In this document: piece by piece, positions 1 through 10,711 of the stretch | Position numbering within the stretch: position 1 is the stretch's first letter | How the letters are laid out: the number at the start of each line of letters is the position of its first letter | Origin: Phoronis australis | Taxonomy: Eukaryota > Phoronida > Phoronidae | Reading direction: 5' to 3' | NCBI GenBank assembly: GCA_002633005.1 | Contig: NMRA01000139.1 | Location: forward strand, 220,712 to 284,711 | DNA: 64,000 nucleotides | Made by a program: the position numbers and the translations under genes | Notes under the pieces: generated by a model | Told to the model about the DNA's origin: nothing | Databases searched by the model: none | What the model saw: only the letters and a program-made list of their open reading frames with translations

Positions 1-1148
1 AATTGCCTTACCATGATAGAACTTGTTTTCTAGGTTACCAAGAACATAAAAATTATTGACACGTCAAGAAAATCGCCGACTTTACTAAGGGTTGGTCATT
101 CCTGATATTAGAAAGTGGCCCACACTAGGGAAATTAAATATTCAGTCACGTGACACAACATGTGACCATTTCCTGCGGGTATATCGTAGCCCTTTGTCTT
201 AGCACTTCGGTTAGAACTCGAAATATGTTTGAAGTCACGGCTAAACAGGACCAAATGCAGCTATAAGAATTCAGCATTGTCCACTGAACAGTGGTGAAAT
301 GTCCCCTTAATTACTAGCGATAACTGAGATAACGTACATAAATCTCTATGTTTTAATTGTTAAAACAACTTTAGAAGACTTGCAGTAATCAATGAAGTTG
401 TACGTGAAAAATAAAGTATCTAATAACTACATTTTTTTCATTTTTCAGTCATAAAACCTCAGAACAAGTTAAGGTAAGTGTCACAGTAAACGTTAAGGCT
501 GATCTCAGAAAATTACTTTTCTCACCGACAACGTCCATTAAAGTCGCCCGTCTAAGCTGATTTGCAGTTCCTGAATCAGAAAGACCGTGCACTATGCGAC
601 GACAAGAACGTGTACAGGGGACAAACCCTGCAAAATTGAACGGCAAAATATGAATGTTTATTAAACGTGGATGGTTTGAACCCAGCACTAATCCCCCATT
701 TTAATCTGTTCATATTTCTTAAGTTAACTGTATTTCTCCCGGCCGGCTATCCTACATCTCACGTCCACGTAAAGCGGCTCATTAACCCGCTTTGGCCGTC
801 ACGAAACTTTGGATACAAAGCAATTACAACTGTGAAATCCGTTTCAAAGTCAAATTTACGGATTGTTCCTGAGCTTGAAAACAACTGATAGTCTTTTTTA
901 GCTCGAGACCATGTTCGACAAGATAGTTTGCCGGGGCGGATCCGAATTAATTACGCGCCATGATCTCAAGCAAAAGCGAACTGCCATGTTTTCCAAGCAC
1001 AGAAACCTCATCTTATCTAGCTGGTGCCAGTTACACACATAAAAAGAAAATGGTCCAAATGAAAAGCCAAAAAAGTTTTACACAGCGCAGGTTTACAACT
1101 CCAGTGCATCAATTTTGGTTCCCTGTCATCCAGTTGTTTTTTTTTCAG

Positions 1149-1305
1149 ATATGAACTAAGAAACGTGTACATCGTCTCCAGTGGATTCCAGTTCAACGGA
1201 GCAACATCCCAGATGATCATAACCAACCCGCCAATAGATCTCGTGCGAAGAAATAGTTTTGCTGTTTACGCTAGATTACGGATTGAAAAAGACCCTTGGC
1301 ATTGG
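1149..1305 (+). CDS. LamG-like gene, internal exon a
   Basis: Acceptor TTTTTTTTTCAG ends at 1148 and donor GTAAAC starts at 1306. The first base completes a codon from an unseen upstream exon; the exon then runs 52 codons and ends in phase 0. It encodes the N-terminal strands of the beta-sandwich (VSSGFQFNGATSQMIITNPP, then FAVYARLRIEKDPWHW). Confidence 0.7.
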
Positions 1306-4300
1306 GTAAACCCGCTAACAGGAAACACCTGACCCCCGCGGCTGCGTCAACTAGGACGGGTAACAAGTGGTCGAAGATTGGTTGATAATGACGAAAACTA
1401 TGACAGTTAATGTTGTGCGTCGAGGACTACCTGCATGGTTCTTTATTTTCATAACTATATTAAACAAATTCCGTCCGATTTTGTAGGCAGTGGCGGATTT
1501 AGAGGGGGCCATGGCCCCTCCTAAAATTCTCCCAGAGTCCATTTGGCAGTACGGGGGTGCGAATGTCTGACGGGCAAAATCCTGGCTAATAATCTGCCCT
1601 GTCGCCCCCCCCAACTCAAAATCCTGGATCCGCCCCTGGACGGTAAAAATAGCAAACGTCTCCCATATTCCGGCGCTTAAAATCACGTACTTCCTGCTGC
1701 ACCGGCAGCACCCCTTCCAAAAGGATATTATGAAGCAAATCGTCAACCACTACTTCCCCGGCCGGAGTACAAGCACAGCCTCGCGGGGTGGTAAACCTAT
1801 AGACTTGAAACCCGTCTGTATTATCTCATATACTACCGGTACCCTGTGATTAGAACTGTTGCGGTTGTCGGTGTAACTTTATTAAAAACTACACCGACGC
1901 CTAGCCGGTGACTTCTGCAGCCAAAACACTAGTTGTGAACTGAACCAATAACCGTTAAAAAGCAATAACTGAGTGCACACAATGAACCAGATTTTAACCT
2001 TAGAAATGAAACTCAGATGCTTCCTTCAAAAACAAAAATCACCGATTATAATGACCAGCTTGGCGCTGGCTGCCTCTGTTTGTATTTTTTGAGTTTTAAG
2101 CCACCTTAAGGTCACATGGGACGTCATCAAAANAAGCAAATCGTCAACCACTACTTCCCCGGCCGGAGTACAAGCACAGCCTCGCGGGGTGGTAAACCTA
2201 TAGACTTGAAACCCGTCTGTATTATCTCATATACTACCGGTACCCTGTGATTAGAACTGTTGCGGTTGTCGGTAGCGTCGGTGTAACTTTATTAAAAACT
2301 ACACCGACGCCTAGCCGGTGACTTCTGCAGCCAAAACACTAGTTGTGAACTGAACCAATAACCGTTAAAAAGCAATAACTGAGTGCACACAATGAACCAG
2401 ATTTTGACCTTAGAAATGAAACTCAGATGCTTCCTTCAAAAACAAAAATCACCGATTATAATGACCAGCTTGGCGCCGGCTGCCTCTGTTTGTATTTTTT
2501 TGAGTTTTAAGCATGGGACGTCATCAAAAAGTCTGTGCCGCGGTACGAGGCGTCGACGCAGCATGAATGGTCAACTTAAATCTTTGATCTTACGGAGAAG
2601 CCGTAACGTCACTATTCACTAGGGACACCTGGCAAACATAGCACGTTTTACTCTCAGCAAGTTCGTCGTCTGCTCATGGTCGGCTGTTGTGTGGCCAAAA
2701 GTATTCACGACATCAAGAGTTCTACTATTTGACTTTGAACAGCGTTTCAATGCCGAAGTTATTTTTTTCGTTGCACTGGACAGAAAAACAGGTGCAAAAA
2801 TTTCCCGTCACAATACACTAACCCGAAGCCGAGTTTGCTATGTTTAGAGGGTGACGCCTCCTTTAGTTAGGGCATTACGCAAGAAAATATAGGAGTTTCG
2901 AACCTGTTGTCTATAATCTATGCTTCCATCGAACTTGTTATCCCTTACGAAAAATTCCAATTGGATTTCCCATTGGATTCCTATAGGAAATCCTATAGGC
3001 AATCCTATAGGATCTAATAGGAAATCCTATAGAAAATTCAAATAGGATTCAATATAGGAAACCCTACAGGGTATCCTTTAAACAATGTATCAGAAATTTA
3101 GAAAGACTGGTGGATTCAGTGTTTTCAAAATCACTTATTTTACTTGCAGACTCAATACATCCTATCGAAATGGGAAAATCCTTGGGTGTTCAGATTTTAT
3201 TTAGAAAACGGCAGGATATGCGTGGACTTGAGACGTAATGCAATTTTGGGTGTTTTTGTGGTCAAGGATGTTCACTTGGTGAACCTGTGCGATTGTATTC
3301 TGGACCAACGTCAAGAGTAAGTCTAAATCGCCGACATCGAGACAAATGGAGGCGTGGACGGAGCTATATGAAAGCCCCTATGCATACTTGCCAACTGTCT
3401 CACTTTTGACGGAACCGTCCCGCTTTTTTAAAGTTTTGTCCTGCGTTCCACCACAGCATCACGTTTTACCGCCTTTTGAGCACGAGGTGGAATTTACATA
3501 TAATGGAAGGTTTTGTTCTTTTCCACTCGAATGGCCTCCATTTCAAATTCCCAATTTACACGCACGACTAAACAAAAAAACTCATCTGAGTTTCTGGTAG
3601 TTGCGACGGATCATTTGCCCCTTACGGCACGGCCAAATGGTCAAGACCCTGATGTCCTGCTTTTCAATTTTCGAATGTTGGCAAGTATGTCCTACGAGTT
3701 TTCATAAAACAATGAACTTGTGAATGAAACATGTTGGACAGACTCTTTAAATCTGTAAACTACAAGGGCCTCATGTTTAGATTTTGAAATTTTGTGTGAA
3801 ATAACAAAAAAGAACTGGTTGGTCCCTATTCTGATTGGAATATGTAGACCTTAGACGTCTAATGTAGCAGTTGGAGCTCACATTGACTCATGTCATTTTA
3901 TTACACCAACAGGGTGTAAAATATCTTATTTCGGCGCCTAAATGTGCGGCTAAGTTCAAAACGAACAACCAGTTTGCGGAGGAAAATGTGTTTGGGCAGC
4001 TTAGCAACTTAAACTAGAGTGAGGCTAGTCGCGATGAAGTCGCCATGGGCAATCTGAGGTCCTATTTGGCGAGCTGATGGAAGCTGAATTCAAACGTTGC
4101 CTAGAAAAGATAAGCCCTTGCAGTCAGCTCCGACTTCCCTGACTGACAAGATGTTGTTGGTGTTAATGTTTTAGAGGATGTTGTTGTTACAAGAAACAAC
4201 GATGGTATAATGACGATGATTTTCAGGCTCGACATCGGTTTCACTTGGGACCCTAAGAGCGGCCTACTGGCAATTTACCAAGACGGACAGGAGTGCAGCC

Positions 4301-4479
4301 GGAAACAATCCATGTACAGAAACGAAGAGCTTCAAAGGAACAATGACGCCAGCTGGGAAGTTGGGTTCAAAGGAGACACGAACGACTCATTCTTAAAAGG
4401 ACACCTGAAGAAGTTATGTATCGCACCTGGCACTGAAGCACCCAACGAGAAAAGTACGTGCAAGGGCTATGGAATCTAG
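1149..4479 (+). CDS. LamG/concanavalin-like domain gene, 3' part (three exons)
   Basis: Three exons, 1149-1305, 3150-3316 and 4227-4479, join in frame (phases 2-0, 0-0, 2-2) and encode 191 residues plus TAG. The fold signature is that of a LamG/pentraxin-like beta-sandwich: an opening strand with GFQFNGA, then ILSKWENPWVFRFYLENG, then the central strand pair IGFTWDPKSGLLAIYQDG, and a closing SFLKGHLKKLCIAP before the stop. In this family such domains sit in secreted or cell-surface proteins and bind glycans or protein partners; the ligand here is unknown. The first exon starts inside a codon, so upstream coding exons exist, perhaps left of the window; I could not fix one in 1-1148. Reading through to TAG at 4477 is preferred because AATAAA follows at 4675, but GTACGT at 4454 could be an alternative donor. 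Confidence 0.72.
1488..1638. mobile_element. MITE copy, CAGTGGCGGAT family (copy 1)
   Basis: Starts CAGTGGCGGATTTAG and ends CTGGATCCGCCCCTG, imperfect inverted termini, 151 bp. Internal G/C runs and ACTCAAAATCCTGGATCC are shared with 8989-9275 and 12951-13199. No matching target duplication is visible. It lies in the large intron of the LamG-like gene. The CAG...CTG ends suggest a hAT-like family. Confidence 0.7.
1733..2132. repeat. ~400-bp tandem duplication, first unit
   Basis: Near-identical to 2134-2529 over its full length. This unit lacks an 8-9 base insertion (around TAGCGTCGG) present in the second and has about 14 extra bases (near CCACCTTAAGGTCA) close to its end. Both units end in CATGGGACGTCATCAAAA. 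Confidence 0.95.
2133..2133. other. single-N assembly join
   Basis: One N sits exactly between the two ~400-bp duplicated units, so the duplication may be an assembly join of two alleles, not real DNA. Confidence 0.95.
2134..2529. repeat. ~400-bp tandem duplication, second unit
   Basis: Second copy of 1733-2132 with a few indels and substitutions only. The sequence after it (from 2530) continues uniquely, so this unit, or the first, may be the redundant one. Confidence 0.95.
2950..3075. repeat. TCCTATAGGAAA palindromic short repeats
   Basis: At least six variants of ATCCTATAGGAAA or GATTCCTATAGG are strung together, each centred on the palindrome CCTATAGG. The array lies in the LamG-like gene intron just before exon b. 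It looks like simple-repeat expansion. Confidence 0.8.
3150..3316 (+). CDS. LamG-like gene, internal exon b
   Basis: Acceptor TACTTGCAG ends at 3149 and donor GTAAGT starts at 3317. It begins in phase 0, matching the end of the exon at 1305, and runs 55 codons plus two bases. It encodes the typical ILSKWENPWVFRFYLENG strand-turn-strand of LamG_3-like domains. Confidence 0.72.
4227..4479 (+). CDS. LamG-like gene, last exon
   Basis: Acceptor GATTTTCAG ends at 4226. One base completes the split codon left at 3316, then 83 codons and TAG. It carries the IGFTWDPKSGLLAIYQDG hairpin typical of LamG/pentraxin domains and the closing FLKGHLKKLCIAP strand. A possible donor (GTACGT at 4454, phase 1) would instead make this an internal exon; the plus-strand AATAAA at 4675 argues for the terminal reading. 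Confidence 0.7.
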
Positions 4480-4674
4480 AGTAGATAATGCAGTGGTGGG
4501 CGTAATCAGTTCAAGGCAAAACTGACATTTCTCGTTCATTGTGCTATATCTGACAATTAGCCGGCCCTGTCGTGGTTGTTGTCTGCTCACGCTCGTTCAC
4601 ACATGTCTCAAACACACAGACTAAAATGGATGTATCGCAATTTTCTGACCAAATTACTCTGCATATATATATAT

Positions 4675-4680
4675 AATAAA
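4675..4680 (+). terminator. AATAAA polyadenylation signal, LamG-like gene
   Basis: A canonical AATAAA lies 196 bases after the TAG at 4477-4479, in a TATATA-rich stretch. It is the first plus-strand AATAAA after the stop. Cleavage would be expected around 4690-4710. Confidence 0.5.
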
Positions 4681-4717
4681 GGATCTAAGATAAAAGCAAA
4701 TTCCTCCTCTCTTTGTT

Positions 4718-4723
4718 TTTATT
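4718..4723 (-). terminator. AATAAA polyadenylation signal, GDAP1-like gene
   Basis: TTTATT on the plus strand reads AATAAA on the minus strand, 134 bases past the GDAP1-like stop codon. It faces the plus-strand signal at 4675-4680, so the two convergent transcripts should end within about the same 30-40 bp. Confidence 0.5.
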
Positions 4724-4856
4724 TTTGTCTGTTGATAGCAATAGACAGCCATTTTCCTGTTTTCAACTGGACAATGTTTTCTAATGAAATTCCAGTTGAT
4801 GACCTCCATTACCAAATCAACCAAAGGGACTTATGCTTAGAAGCCCCATACAGTCC

Positions 4857-5176
4857 TTAAGTCCAATATTTTCTGTATATTAGGCATCCAGTAACAACGG
4901 CACCAATGGTAACCGCCACTGGCAAGTAACTCGTCACAGTTGAACAGGCTTTCTTGAACAACATCGCCCCAAAAATGGTATAATAGGAGAAGTTAAACAC
5001 TCGAGCTGATTCGCGCTTCTGAAACGCCGCGTAATACGCCGTCAGTAGCGGCTTATCCTTTAGGAACAACCGGTTGCTAAGGCCGACAAGATCAATGCGA
5101 GACAGGAGGTTGAACAAGTGGATGTCGGCCAAGGAGAATCGTTCACCACACACCCAGCGGTCTCCGTTAGCGCCAC
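4857..5176 (-). CDS. GDAP1: GDAP1-like exon 5 with tail anchor
   Basis: Acceptor TTTTTCAACAG before 5176; residues 222-326 and TAA at 4859-4857. It holds the WVCGERFSLADIHLFNLL helix, conserved in GDAP1, and the single C-terminal membrane segment YLPVAVTIGAVVTGCLIY followed by a short basic tail. Confidence 0.93.
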
Positions 5177-8100
5177 CTGTTGAAAAAGGAAACTGGTTAC
5201 ACTCCTAGAGGTCTCAGACCCCTAGCTAATTATGAGAGATGAATAGCTAGAACCATGGTCAACTACTTCATCGCCACGCATCGAAAACGAGATTCTTAGT
5301 CTAAACGACTTGTCAAAACATTCAATCAGTAGTTTTCCGTATTCTTCTCGATGACCACCTCCCCTCCTCTCATTACGCCCGCTACAGGACTAACACATCG
5401 CTGCACCTATACCATTATAATGTACTTATTTTATTCAGACATTTAGAAAACTTAGCAAAGACTTTTTGGCATTTTGTTCTGGTCGGGGCTATTTGCCGAG
5501 AGGGCATACCTCACATCCAGTTGATCGCCAAAATTAGGGCCGAGTTAAAATTTCGACAGAAAGTGCTACCTCCACGGCCAGGAATGGACGGCCAGGAAAT
5601 TGCATAAACTGGTCTAAGGGGGAGTTAGGGGTTAAAGCTTCTCCTGGAAGACACGTTGAGCGAAAAATGCCACCGGTACACAAGAAACGGCCCCAAAAAC
5701 CCCCTCTCTAAATTCGTAGGTGTTCGAAGATCAGCCCCTGAATTACAACTAAAGGAGAAATCTCCAGCAGAAAATTGACGTCTAAAAATTGACATAAGTA
5801 CCACTATTTTCATAGCAGGGGGTGCCACTTACATTCCACTGTTCCCAGTTCTTGCTCCACTTGCGTCAGAATTTCATCGAAAAGCCTGAGGCACTTTAGG
5901 TAGTTCTCTTCGCTGAAATCGGCGGCAAACCTGATTTTGGATGTACGGATCTTCTCCAAGTAGACATCTCGTAAATCAGGATTGCTATCGGCGAATTTTC
6001 TCAACTTGGCCTCTCGGCTGTCCTCGTATGTTAGATCAGCTGAAATAGTCATTGTTTTAAAGGGAGAATTCTTCCTACTTATGGTCTCAACAAGAAAATC
6101 ACAAAGAGGGAGATTAACCAACAAATCATCAAATCATTTCGCCTTGTTTAGCTATCACTAACTTTGGAACAACATGTTGCAGAAACATCTCACGGGATTC
6201 ATTTGAAAACTTTAGTTACTATGCTCTATGCTTTGTTTTCCAAAATATTATTCGGAACTGTTTTTAGAAAATTCCACTTTTGCACGAAAGACTATCAAAT
6301 ATAGGTCGCAGTTGCATCATACATTTTAAGTAACCACCAATGCTCTTCTCTACGTGGGCCAGGTCTCAACTCACTTCAAAATGTGTAATGCTTTGAAACA
6401 AATTTTAACTAAAAGCATGCTTACTTCAAAAGGAATTATCGCGTGCGCTTTCATTTGCTATCAAACAAGAATAATGCAAACACAAAAACAGCTTACCACC
6501 CCTCATGAACCTGAAGACAAATCGCGGTATTTTGGGATTTTCAGCGTACTTATCATTATGCGCAGTGCCATAAGTCAAAAGGTATACGATGGATAAACCT
6601 TCCTTGCCGTCCGGTTCGGTGTTGATGAGTTTCATGATTTTGTCGCAACGTGCCGCATCCTCGGTACCCGCATCTGGCCAAAGTTTTACCGAATCCGCTG
6701 TAACACACGTTGACAATACAATCATACGTCACGTGACTGATGGAGACTGAGTAATAAGATATCAAGTGAACAACATATCTAACAGGAAATTGCCATGTTC
6801 ATCTTCACGTGTACAGTAAAAATTCTGACAAGGGCACATTTTTATCTTTCTAGTATTCAAAAATCAGTCTGGTAGCACCTTTTGGAAAATCGGGGAGTGC
6901 GACAAAAGGCGAAATATGTATAATAAACTTTGTGAGTCGGGTTTCATCCCTGTTGCTGATGTAGGCCAAACAAAACACGTGTATCTAAGACAACTCTAAA
7001 CATAAAGATAAATGTTCTGTAATTTCTACATCTTTAATCAACTCGAAAAGTGACACACAGTTGTCGCTGTAAAATAAGAGTGCTCAATAAAGACGGTTAG
7101 AGGGTATTTGGCAGCTAGCTCAGTTTTAAAACATTCACCCAGCTCCAGCTGGGAGAATATCAGCTGCAGCGACAGGCGACATGATCGTGTTTACAGACAG
7201 AAATATCTGCCCTTGATACGGATGAATACTTTGTTATACTAGTACAAAGTTACGAAGGCCCATTGGTATGAGTCTTGGTAGAATGAACACCAATGTTCAG
7301 TAAAAACGTTTCACCAATGTTCAATAAAAACGTTTCTACTGGTGACAAGCAGGTATTTTGCCGAAGGATCGGAAAAATTGTGAAATCAACTTGTCCAGTT
7401 TCTCACAAAGTCTTCATTTTGTCTGACACTGGCTTTCATCGTTCATTTGATAATACAACAAAACATGAAGAATAATTACTAATCGACAGAAATTTTTCCA
7501 ATTACAGGCCCATAGATGTACCTACAGTACGGGGAGGCTGTTCGTGAAAATTCAATGACTTGTTTTCAACAAAACAAACCCGAAAGTGATTTTCACACTA
7601 CTTTCAAAACCCCAAGGCAAAACACAGATCATGACATGCTTGCCTATTTTATTTTTTGTAAGCGCGCACCCGGTCGTCCTGCATACCTGCAAAAGAAGTC
7701 CAATTAAATAGTTGGGTCTTACTTTCATAAATCGTTGGAGAGACCGGTACAGACTGTGGTTATAATTTTTACAGTTTTCTGTAATAACCAGTACCCTGCG
7801 TTCAATTTAAGAGTCACTCTTTGAACAATGAAACCAACCATACACCACGCGTCAACTTCAACAGCTAAGAAGCAACCTAAATTTGTCAGCCATTTATCAA
7901 TTGAACAACAATTCTAAAACCAATAACAGTCCTGTCATGCAAGTTGCAGTTTCCTTTAGGTTTATTGATACGCAGGGTCAATCTAAGCTTAAAAACACGA
8001 ATTACATGTATCTAAAGTTGGAATTAATTGAGGCAAAGTTGAATTGCTTCAGAACACGTGCACTCTCAGTTACCAAAAGTCGGTATTCTATCAATTTGCA

Positions 8101-10711
8101 CTGAAACATTTATCTTACAAAATGTCCGACTCTCGAGATTAAATTCGAAACCCAAATGGTCAGACCAAATTTGGAGGTCGAAAGGTTCAAATACACATGA
8201 GAACACAGAAACAATTCAGATTACTTTAGATGGTTTCACGTACGAAAAGTCTTTTCCAAATACTCAATAATGTCGCCAGAATCTGGAAGGCAGAAGTCGC
8301 CATGCTTGATGGCGGGAACTTGCATGTGTGGATTGATGCGCGCGAACCATGGTTGCATCAATGGTTCATGGCCGCTCAGAATGTGGTATCGTATTAAACT
8401 TTTGGGTATCTTTTTCTCTTCAATTGCTAGAAGGACCTACAAATATAGTACATGAAAACGCTTGAAAAAGAGAAATCAATAACAAACTGTATTTTACATA
8501 AGCAATCAATGGTGGATATTCAAACTAAACCAAATTTTGTTTTCAGCCAGCTAAAAAGACGAAATGCAGCTTTAAGGGTCATTTTCAGCAGTTAGTTCAT
8601 TTTCTAACCACCTGAATCGCTTTTAAAGCGAGAATTCTCGGCCAACGTAACGATAAACAAAGGCCTTCCCCAGCGCTCGAACTAACATTAGTTCCAGCCC
8701 AGCGCATGTATGTCCGTTGAAGTAAGCGTTCTGGCCAGAAAAGTGCTAGCAAACGTCAGTAGTTTCGGGAGCCTATCTCAAATTGCCAGCAAAAGCATTT
8801 TCTCAACTGCTCAGAATTCTAACGAGAGCTAGCCTTTTTGTCAATAGCACAGTAGACATCCCCGATACTTCAAGGAAGCATAAATTTAGCTGGTGTTCGA
8901 AGATGGTGGTGGCAATCAAGTAACCATCACGGAAGTTTGAGAATTTTCTCAAGAAAAAAGGAATTACGTATGATATATGTGCACCATGCAGTGGCGGATT
9001 TAGGGGGGGGACAAGGGGGCCATGCCCCTCCCTAAAATTTTCACAGACTCCATTTGGCAGTTCGGGTGCGAATTACTGATTGGCAAATGCGCGCACCTAG
9101 GGGGCTCGGGGGGGAGGGGGAATGCACAATGCATGGCCTTGAACATGCCCCCGTTTCCCTTTTTTTTGTAATAAGGTCCACAAACTCAAAAGTTCAAGCA
9201 TCCTGCATCCCTACGTGGCGAAATTTTATTCCTTTGCCCTGCCCCCCCCAACTCAAAATCCTGGATCCACCCCTGCCATGCATGCCCCAACAAACAGGTG
9301 TTGCCGAGCGAATGCAGGACGTCAATAGAAGAGGCATCCGGACTTAGCAAGGCGTACTGGAATGAAACAGTAACGACAGGTTATGTGTATCGTTGGCCAA
9401 ATGGGTGAACGATAAGCACGTCAAATCGCGTGCGTAAATTGATTCTTATTAGTAGCGTGAATTACTTATTTGCGGCGATAATTGACTTTCAACGGCGCAT
9501 AAACGATGCTATGAAAAAAGATGACTTCTAGTATTAAACTGAATCCGATAATATGGCGAATTCTAGGAGGAACCAGCAGTTTCGTGACTAGATGACATGC
9601 ATAACTACACGGTCGGTGTGTAATTTCGAGGCCTATGTGAGATTTTACACACTGAGATTTTCACTAACGGTATTTTGACGAATGTTTAGTGATGATGTAT
9701 CTGCGGCCACCACTATGAACTGAGTTGAACACAAAAATAGATCCAGTCAATTTTTTCCAAAATTTTGCATGCTCAGGTAACCACAGGGACAATTTAGCAC
9801 TTGGACTTTTTTTACGAAAGCTCTGGCAATGGTTGTACCCATTGCCTATATCCCCGGTGAATGGACAGGGTCCATGAGCCATGTAATAAATTTTGAAGAG
9901 CTTAGTAATTGACAAGGTGACGCAAATCTGGCCATAGTTATTCTTGCTTTTAAATTTGCCGTTTCAATTTTATTTCGCTGTCCAAAACGTCAAAATGACG
10001 TCATGCTAACAAGCAACTGGCTGGCTAGGCACAATGGCTGTAGGCTGTAGCCAGAAGGTGTCTGAATGCGTCATCTTCTTCAAGGTCTTGGAGACTTGGA
10101 GAGGCACCAACAGCGAACCATCAATATAGAGACAACCCAGGTTGCATTAGGTTGTCATCGATGTTACCATGTTACGGCATTGTGCAACAAAGAACATGAT
10201 CTCTAAAAAGGGAGCCTTTGAGAGAGGTGTGGTTATCCTATCACTGATGATGCTGGATGTGAGAGTTTAAAGTTACGCAGACACAGCGATATGACGGGAA
10301 CAAATAGCAGCAATCTACTTAAAAGTACGCAACGTGACGTTAACTTGCATCTTCGTACGCGATTTATCAGGTCGGGTTAGTTCACATTTGTCTTTTCAGC
10401 AAAGTAGCGTGTTATTATATATATTCGTGAATTGCAAAATGCGGCAATATAATGCTAGCGAAATCTCGTTGTTTTCAATATTCGAATATACACGCGGGGC
10501 TTGTCTGCAGAAAACTCCGGTATTGACCCACGTCGGCTTATTTGCGGTGATTTACGGTAGACAAATATGGTCGTAGACAGCAAACCTATCAGTGGACAAC
10601 CGTCTATTCTAGTCGTCACCTACTTGCAGATAACAAAAATGTAGTACTCACCAAGAGCGAATAATAAGAGGGAGGAGAATAGTACAAATCAACCGGTTTA
10701 CTGGTCGCCAT
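4857..10711 (-). CDS. GDAP1: GDAP1-like glutathione-S-transferase-fold protein, complete
   Basis: Five exons (10711-10652, 8436-8244, 6697-6497, 6039-5833, 5176-4857) sum to 981 bases: 326 codons plus TAA. Human GDAP1 has 358 residues. Residues 7-84 form the thioredoxin-like GST N domain (DLYYSPPSYYS near the start; QVPAIKHGD with the cis-proline at 61; DSGDIIEYL at 72-80 where GSTs usually have E-S/T). Residues about 150-300 form the helical GST C domain, with CGERFSLADIHLF at 230-242. The C-terminus is a hydrophobic tail anchor (304-321) ending RKYWT, as in GDAP1, which sits in the outer mitochondrial membrane and acts in fission and redox balance. All splice sites are GT-AG. Intron 1 (phase 0, just before VLLAIEEKK) falls where I recall vertebrate GDAP1 having one. 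Orthology to GDAP1 versus GDAP1L1 is not resolvable here. Confidence 0.93.
5833..6039 (-). CDS. GDAP1: GDAP1-like exon 4
   Basis: Acceptor CTATTTCAG before 6039 and donor GTAAGT after 5833, phase 1 in and out. Residues 153-220 form charged helices (LRKFADSNPDLRDVYLEKIR, then LFDEILTQVEQEL), matching the helical loop region unique to GDAP1 relatives among GSTs. Confidence 0.92.
6497..6697 (-). CDS. GDAP1: GDAP1-like exon 3
   Basis: Acceptor TGTTACAG before 6697 and donor GTAAGC after 6497, phase 1 in and out. Residues 86-151, starting DSVKLWPDAGTEDAARCDKI, the linker and first helix of the C-terminal domain; it includes the surface segment GLSIVYLLTYGTAHNDKYAE, which aligns with the DAYTHG region of GDAP1. 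Confidence 0.9.
7290..7337. repeat. short direct repeat x2
   Basis: Two adjacent copies of about 22-24 bases with core CAATGTTCARTAAAAACGTTTC, inside GDAP1-like intron 2. Confidence 0.8.
8244..8436 (-). CDS. GDAP1: GDAP1-like exon 2
   Basis: Acceptor TTTGTAG before 8436 and donor GTACGT after 8244. Residues 21-84, phase 0 in and phase 1 out. It encodes the first GST helix (VLLAIEEKKIPKSLIRYHIL), the PWFARINPHMQVPAI segment with the cis-proline, and DSGDIIEYLEKTF. Confidence 0.92.
8989..9275. mobile_element. MITE copy, CAGTGGCGGAT family (copy 2)
   Basis: 287 bp with CAGTGGCGGATTTAG at the left and CTGGATCCACCCCTG at the right end, and the same G-run and CTCCATTTGGCAGTTCGGG interior as copy 1. 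CCATG directly flanks both ends (8984-8988 and 9276-9280), a short possible target duplication. It lies in GDAP1-like intron 1. Confidence 0.75.
10652..10711 (-). CDS. GDAP1: GDAP1-like exon 1 (start codon)
   Basis: ATG at 10711-10709 opens 20 codons, MATSKPVDLYYSPPSYYSLL, ending at donor GTGAGT (10651). This is the first beta strand and turn of a GST fold. The exon ends in phase 0, exactly what exon 2 needs. The 60-base size is below usual ORF cut-offs; it was found from the missing GST start and the donor. Confidence 0.88.

Noticed and set aside
1-1148. Upstream exon of the LamG-like gene, including CTCGAGACC... after CTTTTTTAG at about 902
   Set aside because: The frame is open for about 46 codons but no donor leaves two bases of a codon as the exon at 1149 needs.
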